DNA from: Marisa cornuarietis
Lineage: Eukaryota > Mollusca > Gastropoda > Architaenioglossa > Ampullariidae
Direction of reading: 5' to 3'
DNA: 64,000 nucleotides
Assembly (NCBI GenBank): GCA_004794655.1
Contig: SMMW01000042.1
Span: 3,954,501-4,018,500, forward strand
The position numbers and the translations under genes were made by a program. Of this stretch, positions 11,961 through 23,282 are shown in pieces (the first letter of the stretch is position 1; each line of letters begins with the position of its first letter). The notes under the pieces are model-generated. The model was not told where the DNA came from and ran no database searches. It saw only the letters and a list, made by a program, of their open reading frames with translations.

Positions 11961-12975
11961 TTTGAACGAAAGGTTGCTAAAAGTGTGTGCAAGGGGCAAA
12001 CGCTGAGTGAAAAGGAGGCTGGCGTCCAAGACTTGGAGGGAGTGGGAGAGAGAAGAAGCTAAAGAAGTTGTTCTTCCCTACAAATATACTCTCATCAAGT
12101 AGACCAGACCATTTGCTACAATCAGACTCCAATCTTCTGTTTTACTCGTCTTCTCATTTACTAAATTTTCCAGGTTTCTGTATGGGCCAAGTTGTGGAGC
12201 TGTTACTGCTTACAAAATGTATGTAACTTCACCAAAGAAAACTGTCAAATCGTCGTTGTCGTCGTCGTCGTCGTCATTTTTTGCATTGTGAATGATGACA
12301 ATGATGACGTCGATGACACACAGATGCACATACACAGACACACATATGGATGCAAACACAGCCACTTGCAGTCGCACATAGACTCATACAAATACAGACC
12401 TATAAACACAAATACAGATTCTTATACAAACACATTCACACATATACACACTACATTAACAGAAGGAAAGATCCATTTCTCGCAGAAATATTTGGTGAAA
12501 ACTAGTCTTGTGAAAAAATTCAAAGAAGACAATAACGCGGAGAAATAAAAGACGTGACTTAACGTCTGGAAACTGCAGAGACATATGGTGCAAGCAAACA
12601 GTTGTCTGCTCTGTAGATAGGAGAACAAGAAAACATAAAGAAGAAGAAGAATTGATGTCAAGACAACGGAAATCAATAAATTTAAAATGTCTCATTTGCT
12701 ACAAACAACTGAAAGACGAGTTTGTGAAAAAACAGTCAATTGTGCTTAACTCTTCTTCAATAAAAAATAATTGGTTGACAGATAATAAGAACTTGGAACG
12801 CTGAAATACGCTGGAACTGTAAATTGTTTCTTCACCAAGGAAAAAAAGGTATTCAGTGACAGGAGAGCATAGCCAGTAACACATACATAGCCATGCACAC
12901 ACAGCTAGAAGTGCCTGGTCAAGGTAAGCTAGACATGCTAGCGTACGTCTTGGGTGGGTCAATAGGGGGTGGGTT
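11961..12975. other. Non-coding stretch with small repeats
   Basis: It contains a GTC run at about 12250-12276 and an ACA-rich tract at 12320-12450. The 118-codon plus frame (12192-12548) is made largely of these repeats and is not taken as a gene. Confidence 0.5.
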
Positions 12976-13225
12976 GTGCAGGCACCCAAGCCTAATGGTT
13001 AGTGCACTCGTCTGGTAACCAGACCGAGGCAGCCCTGACTAGTCCGAGGCAGGCCCTGGGCTGTCACTTAAAAACTCTCCCAGGATTTCAGCATCAGGGG
13101 AAGTAAACGACGTTGGAAGAAGAGTGCTCCTTGACATGTTGAACCACTTACTGTTCATTTCTCTTCTGGCCATTAAAAGCTATTGGACTTTTACTTACGT
13201 GTTGTTCGTGTGAACGCACTCAACA
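12976..13225 (+). mobile_element. tRNA-derived SINE (family B)
   Basis: The head from about 12981 resembles a tRNA 5' half. A D-arm-like TAATGGTTAGTGC is followed by an anticodon-arm-like GTCTGGTAACCAGAC, whose 5-bp stem can pair. A Thr-type (GGT) ancestor is possible. The expected B box is not preserved. A non-tRNA body follows to about 13225, with features such as CTTTTACTTACGTG. It could instead be a degraded tRNA pseudogene joined to unrelated DNA, but the order head plus body fits a SINE. Only one copy was seen in this window. Confidence 0.55.
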
Positions 13226-13439
13226 TGACATGACTAAACCTTTTCTTGTCTGCCTGTATACCATCCATCACTTTATCTGTTAATCTTTTTATGACTCTCT
13301 CTCCTTCTGTTCTAAGAGTCATGCACACCTACGCCAGCATGTCTGTGTTATGTGTCTGTGTGTCATGTAAATTTTCTTCTTCTGCATGTTCAACATACGA
13401 GTGCTTTCGTGGGTGAGTATGCAAGAGCCCTCACAGGGC

Positions 13440-13690
13440 ACATAAATCCTGGGACCCTCACCCAAGCAATTAGGCTACCGCCATCTGTTAGGACCAACAT
13501 GACTCAAGCCGACCCCGGCGTGCCACGGTACAGACAGGTAAAAACGGGTCGCGGGTTCGATGCGTGAAACACGGCAAACGACCTCTGGGGGGAGTCGCCA
13601 GATGAGCTCACCTGAGACCGCGGCGCAGGTAAAAGTCTGTTGCACAGGTGAAGTCTGCAGCACAGCCGGGCGCATTTAGCTAGCTTCGCA
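13440..13690 (+). repeat. GC-rich tRNA-like repeat with B-box-like motif
   Basis: GTCGCGGGTTCGATGCG at about 13548-13564 looks like a tRNA T-arm with an internal pol III B box (GGTTCGATGC). An upstream A box in AGCCGACCCCGG-type sequence is not convincing, and no cloverleaf closes. The block is markedly more GC-rich than its flanks. It is probably a second tRNA-derived SINE or its remnant. Confidence 0.4.
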
Positions 13691-13691
13691 C

Positions 13692-13755
13692 TACCCGTGC
13701 ACCCTATTAACAAACAGGGTTAGCAAGACATCGGCAGATGGGCGGTGCACGGGTA
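13692..13755. repeat. 12-bp perfect inverted repeat, 40-bp loop
   Basis: TACCCGTGCACC at 13692-13703 is the exact reverse complement of GGTGCACGGGTA at 13744-13755. The spacer is 40 bp. It lies just after the tRNA-like block and could be a terminal hairpin, the end of a small transposon, or chance. Confidence 0.85.
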
Positions 13756-13975
13756 CACCCTGACCAAACCCGCGCCTCCCACGGACTGATAACATCTGTA
13801 TTTCCAACACATCGGGTAGCCGTGTGGCAGAAGTAAAGACAAAAATTCTCCCTGTGTGTATATTTTTTGAAACAAACATGCGCAAGACAAAATGTTTTAG
13901 TCAATAACTAGCTTTGACCCTGCTCATTATGTCTTATCCTCATTCCTCTATTTCAAACACACCCACTGTAATATA
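13756..13975. other. Short unique stretch
   Basis: Nothing recognised between the inverted repeat and the GT microsatellite. Confidence 0.4.
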
Positions 13976-14026
13976 AATGTGTGTGTATGTGTGTGTGTGC
14001 GTGCGTGCGTGCGTGCGTGCGTGGGT
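13976..14026. repeat. GT / GCGT microsatellite
   Basis: GT units pass into at least six GCGT units. Alternating purine-pyrimidine sequence of this kind can adopt Z-DNA. Confidence 0.92.
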
Positions 14027-17000
14027 GTTGCTGCGATTGTAGTTACAAACATTTTTTCTGACATATCATCATCTTTTAGTCCTGATGGGAGCTTGAAAGT
14101 GCTTGGTGAGGAAAATGTCCAAACTAATTAGCGAAATTAGTGTTAGGCTATCCTATTATGGGGTGTTTACATGATTAAACCTGATGGAATTTAAAAGTTT
14201 TGTGCTTCGCCTGTTTTTGTTAGGCCACTAATACATCGAATTATGCTCTTGTTACTGACATGTTACTAGAGCGTATCGGTCTCATTGGATTTTTTTAATT
14301 CATTATAACTTGTGAGTGCTAGACCAGCTTGGGTAGTCCCCTATTAACTTTTGAACTGTCAACCTAGTGAGAGAGAGAGAGACGGTCTCATATTACCGAG
14401 GTATTGCCTTCACAGCCAGTGCACGTCTACCATGTTGCTTGACTTCTCAATGTACAAAAATCACGATGTTTTCTTGAAATAAATTTACCTCTTAAGGAGT
14501 TAATTTTAATAAGTGTATTGTAATAAACTAAACACAGTCGCCTCAGATCGCACATCATTTCACTTCTGTTCACAGGAACCAGCGAATGTGAAGCAATCGA
14601 AAGCTGCCGTTTGCTTATGCCATAAACATTTGATGGGAGGGCATGCAAACTTGGCCAGGAAGATACTACATGGTTTAATGGCGCGAAAAGTTATCACATT
14701 CCGTCTCACTAGTCACATCCGATTTAACGGCAGAAGAGATAAAAGTAGTTGGGAAAGGTCTATCACATTTATTCTGTGCCATTGCCTTACAAATCTCTTT
14801 ATTTCTCCACAGGCTTTTATAATATCCTACCTGCTGTGTTGTGCACAGTTGAACCCAAAAGTGATAAAGCGACTATAAAACCACAAAGATGATAAAAAAC
14901 CCTTTTGCTGTAGAATTTTTCATTTTATCACCTCTTCTTCTTATCTCTTAACTGGTGCCGGAGGTATCAGTCCTAGAGGACACACGAGAAGCTGATTACC
15001 AACTGCTTAAAATAACACTTATACCAAAATAGCACAACCTTATACAAAAAAGTATTTTGTTTGTAGTTTTTTCCTGTTTCGCTGGTTCACGGTTGGAATT
15101 ATTAGTAAACAGGGTTCTATGTTCTTTCAAATGTTTCCTTTTACAATCGTTAATTCAGTGGGTTAGAAGATAATTAACACAGTTAACATAATTCAGATGT
15201 GCTACATGCCACTTCACATTAGTCTTTTAAAACCAACAACATGGAACCACGACTGCGACTTCTACACTCGGTATTGCCGTGGGACAGAATGTTCTAGAAA
15301 GTTTCTGTCCCGAGATCTCACGTCCTGCAAACCAACTTCGTCTGCTGTTGTGTCCGAATAACTTAATATTTAAAAATGTGATCATGGCTTGTTTTTACTG
15401 TAGTTCCGCATGACAGCTACTCTGATACAGGTACACACGAGCTCCAAAGCAATTCTTCGGTCAAACTTGAAAATGTTTGGCAGGCTGGAGGTGATCTGTG
15501 TTGGTAAAGTGTGTGTTTGTGTGTGGGGAGAGAGAGAGAGAGACCCCGCTGTTTTGAGACTTTTTACAAAACGGAACGAAAGAGCTAAAATAAGGGATTA
15601 TGTTAGTCTTAGAGTATGGTTTTAGTTTTTATCTTTTTTTTAATCGGGAGGAGGTGCAGCCTCAGAGCGTATGTCTTGGTGTCTATAACAACCAATGGAT
15701 GCAACAAGAACTCTCCCAGATGTTCCAGAAAGTTGGTCCAGCGACTGTCATAAAATGAAAATTTCATCTGTGTACGGGCTCTTTAGACCTTAAAAGGATG
15801 AAATTAGGTCTTGCAGATTTTTAAGTAACTCCATGCGAGAAATTTTGAAACACAATATAATAATAATAAATAACCATATTGGGTTTTCTCGGCAACGAGC
15901 AGGGCTATGCAGCCACAAACCCTTTAAAGTGAGTTATGGAGATGTTTTAACTGCAGCCTAAAAAGAATTTAATTTGTCACCATGTGAATAACAGACCTCA
16001 GTGCTGCCACTGCACTGATTAAACCGTAAATATGGGGTCGTTCCTTGTTTTTCCGTCTCATTCCTAGAGTTCCACAAACGCCCACCCCCCTCTTCCAAGA
16101 AAAAATGTTTGCAACAGCTACTTGCAGTGAGAGTAAAGTCTAAAATGTAACTAAACATCATTGCAGCAAAGGTTCAAGAACGATTGCCACGGTAGATATA
16201 AAGAGGTGTTTAATGTTTATCTGGTTTTTTGTTGACTTCTGTGAAAGATGGCAATGTCATGAAGGCAGACGAGAGGCAGAATCTGACGAGGTGTTTGTTT
16301 ACCCCCTGACGTCTGTGTGACTACACCTACCGCCTAGAAGTTATACACCATTTTGTGTATACACCAACATTCAATGCAGGCACAGGAAGAATTACATCGA
16401 ATCGTTTCTTCTGTATGTGTATTTAAGAAGAAGAAGTAACAAAAATAAAAAAGAAAAAGAAAAAGAAGAGGGAAAACATTCGGTAATGCCACACACGGAG
16501 CCAGACTCCATCCCGCGAATACTTAAAAGGATGGTGCACGACCACACTTCCCAGGGAGAACACAAGGAGGGTATCCCAGTAGGGAGGGAACATCGAAATT
16601 GAATATTTAACTCGTGCAATGAAGTGGCTTGAAAGGTGATTTTCTGTCTGCCTGTTTCTTAGATACTATATTGTTTGCTGGCTGACCTACAGGTAAACCT
16701 TATGCATGATGAACGTTGTTTGGACGACTTACCACTACTGTCTGTTTCCAGTCTTACTCCACCGTCAATGTTCCTAGTTACACGTGGTCGGATTATATTA
16801 TTGACTACTGGTTATGCCGGATAATTTTTCCTAATTACAAATATTGGACATTATCACTGACCAAATGCTGGTAGAGGTTGCCTGTCACTGGTCGAAGAGC
16901 CACACAGAGAAAACAAAACAACTAAGCAAACATTAGCAAACAAAAAAACCTGACAGCCCAGTCATAAATCAAGATAAAAGGCAGCTTTTGCAAAAAAAAG

Positions 17001-17389
17001 ATTAGAGTCTAGGTCTTTCGATCGACTAATTGAATTTCTTCCTGACTGATTTCTTCGTTCATTTATTAAGATCTCTGATTATACGGTTTCTGTATATTTC
17101 TTTGATGATGAAAAGAAGTAGGAGACTGCAAGAGTTTCGCCATGTTTATGTGAAGGAATAAAGAAATCGCTGTCCAACCCTTTTTTACATCGTCACTTTC
17201 CCTGACTAATCGAAAACTCTTTATTATTAAATGAGCCATGGGAATTTTCCAGCTAACCAGCTCCAGTGAGCCTTTAACCAGCAACCTTTTACTTTAAAGT
17301 CGAATGAAATGGCTACTTGGGAAATAAGCCTTTCCAAATTACACATAGACACACAGCGAGATATGCTAACAAAGAAGAACTGGAACCTG
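14027..17389. other. Non-coding stretch, nothing recognised
   Basis: A 121-codon plus frame (14513-14878) shows no domain. A purine tract of AAGAAG/AAAAAG type lies at about 16427-16475. Other frames are short. No mobile element was recognised. Confidence 0.45.
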
Positions 17390-18185
17390 CATACTGTCTT
17401 GAACAGAGACATACATTCTACAACAGAGACCTGCAGTCTAGAACTGAGACTAACAAACAGTGTAGAACTGAGACTTACAAACAGTCCAGAACCATGACTT
17501 GAATACAGTCTAGAACTGAGACTTACAAACAGTCCAGAACCAAGACTTGAATACAGTCTAGAACAGAGACTTACATACAGTCTAGAACAGACACGATGAT
17601 AAGAGGCCTGCAGTCTAGAACAGACCAAGACTTGAATACAGTCTAGAACAGAGGCCTGCAGCCTAGAACAGAGACTTGAATACAGTCTAGAACTGAGACT
17701 TACAAACAGTCTACAACCAAGACTTGAATACAGTCTAGAGACCTATAGTCTAGAAACAAAACTTACATATTGTCTAAAACCAAGACTTGGATACAATCCA
17801 GAACCAAGAGTTTGATACAGTCTAAAACCGAGACTTACAGTTTAGAACCAAGACTTGCATACAGCCGAGAACAAAGACCTACAGTCTAGAACCGAGACTT
17901 ACATACAGTTTAGAACCGAGACTCAGTCTAGAACAGAAACCTACAATCGAGAAGCGAGACTTACAAACAGTCTAGAACCGAAACCGGGATACAGTCTTGA
18001 ACTAAATTTGTATAATGTCTACAACCAAACTTACATACTATCTACAACTGAGACTTGGATATAGCCTAGAACTAAGACTTACAGACAGTCTAGAACTGAG
18101 ACCTACAATCTAGAACTAAGCCTTACATATAGTCCAGAACAGAGACTTATTGTCTAAAAATGAGACTGAGACAGCCAAGAACAAA
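17390..18185. repeat. Minisatellite, 24-bp unit, about 800 bp
   Basis: Units alternate between ACTTACAAACAGTC-type and ACTTGAATACAGTC-type. These start at 17473, 17497, 17521 and 17545, exactly 24 bp apart, so the local higher-order unit is 48 bp. Many units carry TCTAGA (XbaI) or near-TCTAGA. Order decays after about 17700, with shorter and longer units. Because 24 is a multiple of three, frames across it read as 8-residue protein repeats, such as SRLYVSLC on the minus strand. These are artefacts. Confidence 0.93.
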
Positions 18186-20565
18186 GAAACAAAATTGCAA
18201 ACACTCGGACAGCGTGTGCGTTTGATGACTGTCAATGTCAAAGTCATACAGACCATGTTATTCTAATCTAATTTGGCGATACTTTCAGGAAACAAGCTTT
18301 AACAGCAGGACGTGCTTCTGGTTTTTTTTAAAGTTAAAAACTTCATTTCCTGGTCTTCCAAATTATTGCGCTCCTGTTGCCTTACGTCAAAATAATTCCA
18401 ACCTACCTGCAACCCATTTTGGTAGAACGCGTTCCTGTTTTCAGTTTTAGACTTTTGTCGGATTCCTGTCATAATTGTAAAATTCAAGTCGACCTTATGT
18501 GTGATGAAATAAAGCTTCATAGTAAATCCGCCCGTTTGTTAGACAACTGGTGTCACAGCTGATATCAGCTTCCCTCCTCCTTTTATTTACATAGAGGACG
18601 TGCTTTTAGTCTAGTTACTGTTTCTGAAGTGCGTTGAGTAATTTACCCGTGTCGGCATGCTAACATGACATTTTCAATGGTAATGTTAAACAACTGTTTG
18701 CTGTACAAATATTGTCGATAAATAACGTCTATGCGTTGCACTAGCAGCATGTAAATGTTCTTACATCTCGGGACGCGGAAGTCCAGATATTATGGAAGCA
18801 GGATAAAGAGATTATTCCTGTTGGCGACCATTCCAACCTCGCTTTAACAGCAGCTGGGATGGAAGCACGTTACCAAAATAATAAACGATGAATATTTTTT
18901 TACACTGCACATGAAAGCTGGAAAAGTCTTTTGAGGCTAAAACCGTTAGAGTAGACTGATGCAGGAAAAGCGAGAGCCGTGAACCCATGGAAAGAAAACA
19001 AAACTGACATTCGGGGGAAAAATTGTTCGACATGAAGTCGCCGGCTGCTGTGTCGGAGAATGTTTCTCCGAGACCAAACACAAAAAAGTAGGAACCTTCA
19101 TGCGGTAGTTCGTTCCGCAAATTCAATGCATTGAGTGCAGAGTGATCTATTTTGGGGGCGCGTTTATCTTGAGGGCATCTATTTTTAGATGGCAAGCATC
19201 CTCAGCCGAGATGGTGAAGAGATATGCTTGTGAATAAAAGAAACGGTACTACAGGGTGTTTCTTAAGTCGACAGAGTAACAGAGAATTTGGTCTTGCATT
19301 CCTCGTGGAAGACTGAAAGATCTAGCATGAGAATGGATAAAAAAATAGCCTGAAGGAGAAAATGAAGGAGCTGCTAGATTTTGGGAGGAGGACACGAAAA
19401 CAGAATCGCGCAACAAACATGAACTCTGCCAAAAAAGTGTAAACTTGCTTAAGCTGGGTCCCCAGGGAGAATCTTGCAGGACATTTGTCCATCCGTGACG
19501 CCTCGAACTCGTCTTTTGCGGTGCAAGTTCAGATTTTGTATACTTGTAACACAGACTTCTTCAAACTTCCATTATGTAGAATCATTTAACTACAGTTAGG
19601 AAAAATAATTTCCTGTCGTGCCAATTTATGGAGCTCAATGTAAAGATGGGAGTTGAACTGAGAGTAAGTGATATATTTGTTACATTGCAGTAGATCATTT
19701 TTTTACATTCAACTAAGAGTGACATACATCAGGTGTTTGTTACATTGCAATGTATCAAGACTCCATACAACGAACCACACGACTTTCAACACAGTTCGGC
19801 GTATCACAACATATTAAACAATGTAATTAATATTATTGAAATATAAAAGTAAAATGATAATATTTTGAAAGGAAAAATACAAAAGCTAGCATTATATTTA
19901 CTGACATTATAGATGCGACAAGAAGAAAAAACGAATAAGTAGCAGAAGGTACAAAGGAAGGTATGACATTTGAGAGTGTTTGACAAATCAAATAAAAGTG
20001 TTGTGGAGGCGGGGTAAAGGGTGAAATGACTGGTGTCAGAATCTATGAGTACCACCCCCCAGCAACCTGAATGAAAAACAAGAGAGCCGGGTGTTCATGA
20101 GGACCACCCTGTTAGCGACACTAAGAACGTGCAGGTGTGTGGCAAACGAGCTTCAGCACAGCTGTGCCTCATCTCTCTCAGGCTTGTCTTTTCACAAGAT
20201 ATACAGTAAAAGCACTTTCCTGTTGTAATACCCTACGATTCTTTGGAAATATAGAACGTTCAATATGACAATTGAAGACAGTTTAAAAGTGATGAGAACA
20301 GGGAAAAAAAGAAACTAGCTCTGTCGAAGGAAGCTGTTTCTTTGTTGAGGCTGCTAGTAATTGAGAAAAGGATGGACAAGGAAGTATCAAGAGCAGATGC
20401 TGGTCTGGACACATCACGGATGTGCATTACATCTTCACTGATCAAAGAAGACCAGACAAGGAGAGGAGATTTCTTAGGCACATCGGTTTCAATTCTACTC
20501 TTCAGGACCTGTCACTTACAGAGACTCCGTAGCAGTCGCTGTTTTTCCTTAAAAGTCAACACAAC
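18186..20565. other. Non-coding stretch with one noted open frame
   Basis: A minus-strand frame at 18812-19195 (127 codons) contains a protein-like part with GSYFFVFGLGETF, and a possible acceptor (CTCTTCACCATCTCGGCTGAG) lies just upstream on that strand. No donor or family match was found. ACAGGGTGTTTCTTAAGTCG at about 19252 resembles mariner-type transposon ends, but no partner end was seen. Confidence 0.35.
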
Positions 20566-20566
20566 G

Positions 20567-20658
20567 CGCGCACACTCACACACACACTCACTCACACTCT
20601 GTCACTCACTCACTCACACACACTCTCTCTCTCACTCGCTCACACAGAAACACACACA

Positions 20659-20694
<36 letters not shown>

Positions 20695-20712
20695 ATGTAT
20701 ATACACACACGT
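20567..20712. repeat. Compound AC/TC microsatellite
   Basis: CACACTCACTCAC, CTCTCT and ACACAC blocks are mixed over about 140 bp. The HSLTHTHSLS-type frame is an artefact. Confidence 0.92.
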
Positions 20713-21106
20713 GCAGGCAAGCTCCCGCGGAAACCTACAACACAGAAAGTTTTGCTGACATAAGACGCGAAGTTAATTTAAATGTTACAGCAGGTATGAA
20801 AATATTCAGCTTTCTTTGTTAACGCGAACACGCAGGCATCCAGGCGCGCAAATGCAGGCAACCGTTTGACACTGAGCCAGACAGAGAGACTGACAACATC
20901 ACTTCCACAGATGAGAAGACAGACTGAGACAAGGTAGACTTCAGCAACATTAAGACGAAGCAAGGGAAAGATGTGACCGATAGTCTTCCCCTGTTTCATC
21001 ATTTGCCCATCTCCCTCTTTTACAGTGCTTCTGCTACTGACATCCTGTACAGGCGAAAACTTCGAAGGTGATAAGGCTGACTAAAAAAAAAAATTACAAG
21101 CCGAGA
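20713..21106. other. Non-coding stretch, nothing recognised
   Basis: No supported feature. Confidence 0.4.
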
Positions 21107-21164
21107 TGTGTGAGGAAGAGGAGAAGGAAAAAAAAAGAAAACAGAAAAAGAAAAAGAAAAGGGT
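21107..21164. repeat. Polypurine tract
   Basis: G/A-only sequence with few interruptions, of GAGGAAGAGGAGAAGG then AAAAAGAAAAAG type. A lysine/glutamate-rich plus frame starting at 21106 is composed of it. Mirror-like purine tracts can form triplex DNA. Confidence 0.8.
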
Positions 21165-21550
21165 AAAACTTCGGGCTAATTGTCTCGTCTTTACCGTGAG
21201 ATTGGAACAAATTTCTTATCATCGTGTCCAAATACTCCAGTCCCTCCTCAGGTTTTCTGTTTCCTCTCACTCAGACGTCTCCAGTGAAATCACCCAGTGC
21301 ATCTAACTAGAGCCGCGCCTCTCGCTGTGGGGGTTGTGTCAAGGGTCAAGGTGTAACACTACGATTGTGCAGGGCATGCGTACAGCACGCGCGGTGGAGC
21401 TTCCACTTTTCGCGAATCGCTTCCGCGAGTCTAAAGCGACTTTGTTGTTTTAACCAGGAGAATAAACAAATTCCTCTGATCAAAACACACACAACACGCA
21501 CACACACTCACTTCCGTATGTGCGTTCACATGAAGGCAATTAAATCTGAG

Positions 21551-21724
21551 GCAGCAGCTCTTCTTCTTCGGCACTATGGGGTGCCGGACAAGCTCACCCA
21601 GATCATCAAGGAGTTATACAACGGCTTCACGTGCCAGGTCATCCATAAAGGAAAACTCTCTGAGAGCTTCCCAGTGACAACTGGTGTGAGACAAGGCTGC
21701 TTGTTGTCCCTGGATATAAACTAG
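21551..21724 (+). mobile_element. LINE (non-LTR retrotransposon) reverse-transcriptase fragment
   Basis: Translation in one frame gives RT-domain motifs in the expected order: LRHYGVPDKL, IIKELYNGF, VIHKGKLSESFPV and TGVRQGCLLS. In LINE reverse transcriptases these belong to the palm/finger region before the catalytic YADD box. TGVRQGCLLSP is a hallmark of the class. The frame ends (SLDIN, stop at 21722-21724) where the family normally continues with SPLLF. No EN domain, YADD box or 3' tail is attached, so this is a short dead fragment. The 5' edge near 21551 is where similarity begins. The clade is not determined. Confidence 0.88.
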
Positions 21725-21888
21725 TGCTTCATTCTTTCTCTATTTCTTTCTTGTCTTCGTGTTTTGACGCTAGGTGAATGGCGCGAGTGACGTAAAAGAT
21801 GAAAGACAAGAAGAAGAGTGTAGTAAGCTGATGAAAAGCAAATATCCACGAGAAATTCTGCAAATACGAGTCGCTTGGTTACTCTTAC

Positions 21889-22008
21889 CTTCCCGAAATC
21901 GTTGCCAGTTTGTCGGTGCTCTTTAATCACTGAGATATTCTTGATGAGCATGTAAGACACAACCCTGCCCTGTCCTGCAAACCGGTCTTTCCTGGGAACC
22001 CGTTTCTG
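21889..22008 (-). CDS. Candidate internal exon, unknown gene (NTR-like character)
   Basis: On the minus strand a CTAGTTCCTGCAG acceptor precedes a 120-bp block open in one frame for exactly 40 codons. It ends at GGGAAG|GTAAGA, a strong donor, so both introns would be phase 0. The predicted segment includes GRVVSYMLIKNISVIKE followed by HRQTGNDFGK. The alternation of hydrophobic residues and the 'NISVIKE' strand resemble part of a netrin-type (NTR/C345C) beta-barrel, as in netrin C termini. This rests on pattern memory only. No linked exons are proven. Chance open frames of this length are fairly common, so it may be nothing. Confidence 0.27.
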
Positions 22009-22320
22009 CTGCAGGAACTAGACCTGACAGTAGCAAATCTGATTCACATTCATAAAATGTCTTGTCTTTCCAGACAAAATCAAAATCGGTCATTTCTCTC
22101 TATCAGGCAGCCTCTATTACCGACATTTGCCCTTCACGTCAATCAGATCATCTTTGATGACCTCGCAAAGATGCACAGAAAGTTTTTTTTTAAACTAATA
22201 GAACCCAACCTAACAAAAATAAAATGAACAGAACAAGTGTAAAGGGGTCTTAAAAATGGAGCTTTCTCGAGCTGACAAACTAGATGACGTAAGGAAGTAA
22301 TCGGTGAAGGATGGATGCAA
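22009..22320. other. Non-coding stretch
   Basis: Nothing recognised. If the adjacent minus-strand exon is real, this is intron. Confidence 0.4.
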
Positions 22321-22398
22321 GTAGGGAAGGAATAAAAATGATGATGATGATGAGGAGGAGGAGGAGAAGGAACAGGAGGAAGAGGAGGACGGGGTGTT
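22321..22398. repeat. GAT/GAG purine-rich repeat
   Basis: GATGATGATGATGA is followed by GAGGAGGAGGAG and degenerate GGAGGA, then GGTGGTGGTGGT. A poly-Leu/His minus frame is the artefact. Confidence 0.85.
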
Positions 22399-22748
22399 GG
22401 TGGTAGTGGTGGTGGTCTGACAACTGGTTGAACGTGGGAAAAGAAAAGAAAAGTGTGAATGCGATGGCGGGTAGCTTCTCTATCTCTCGCCCTCGAATGC
22501 CACTTCTTGCTCTTTGCACTCGATAAACCTAATGGTTCGATGCCAGCGACTGGGAGTCAAGCTTGACTGATACCAACAGATATATCTTAATTCTGTCCTC
22601 AAAGTGGGGATGCGGTCAACGGGTTTGACTCATGACGCATTTTCTTCTAATCACATTCTGATTGTTGGCTTGGATCCGAGGCTTACTTATCTACCAGCTC
22701 GGTTCGACTGGCCGCTAACAGACCGGCAGGACAATTATGATTATAATG
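22399..22748. other. Non-coding stretch, nothing recognised
   Basis: No supported feature. AATGGTTCGATGCCAG near 22531 resembles a B box, but no tRNA fold surrounds it. Confidence 0.4.
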
Positions 22749-22757
22749 CATGTGCAC

Positions 22758-22789
<32 letters not shown>

Positions 22790-22804
22790 CGCGCGCGCGC
22801 GCGC
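22749..22804. repeat. GT run passing into GC run (Z-DNA-prone)
   Basis: About 14 GT units (22758-22785) merge into GCGTGCGCGCGCGCGCGC. The whole 56-bp alternation of purine and pyrimidine is favourable for Z-DNA. Confidence 0.92.
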
Positions 22805-23084
22805 TTTATTTACCACCGTGAAGAAGTTGGTCATCTTACTCAAGGCTGAGCCTTTTATTTTCATTAGGCTGGTTTGCAAGCCGTACTTTGATTCTTGAGT
22901 AATGCTACACAGAGCTTTCTTTGCTGTTTGAAAATGTGTGTATACATAAATATATCATATTAGCAGCATACTAGGTGTTTACTTACATACAACATCAGCG
23001 GTATGGTCAACAAAAACAGATATAAAAAGCATTCACTGCACAAGCACCGAAACCTGGCTTTCAAAAATGCAGAACGTAAAATTT
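22805..23084. other. Non-coding stretch
   Basis: Nothing recognised. Confidence 0.4.
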
Positions 23085-23282
23085 GATATGTACACATTCA
23101 CATATCACAACTGTACTGATATGTACACATTCACATACCACAACTGTACTGATATGTACACATTCACATAGCACAACTGTACTGATATGTACATATTCAT
23201 ATAACACGGCTGTACTGATATGTACACATTCACATCACACAGCTGTACTGATATGTACACGTTCACATCACACAGCTGTACA
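23085..23282. repeat. Minisatellite, six units of 33 bp
   Basis: Units start with GATATGTACACATTCACAT and end in ...CTGTACT. Six units fill 198 bp exactly. Later units carry CACAGCTG in place of CACAACTG, marking two unit variants. Since 33 is divisible by three, a plus frame reads as an 11-residue repeat (ICTHSHxTTVL-type). There is no sign that it is translated. Confidence 0.95.

Noticed and set aside
13548..13564. tRNA gene at the GGGTTCGATGC motif
   Set aside because: No acceptor stem, D arm or anticodon arm could be paired around it. Kept only as a tRNA-like repeat.
18812..19199. Minus-strand frame with GSYFFVFGLGETF as the end of an NTR domain
   Set aside because: Phase does not fit the candidate exon at 21889-22008, no donor or family-specific Cys-x-Cys-Pro motif was found, and similarity is too vague.
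19250..19275. Mariner-type terminal inverted repeat (ACAGGGTGTTTC)
   Set aside because: No matching inverted end or transposase-like frame was found within several kilobases.
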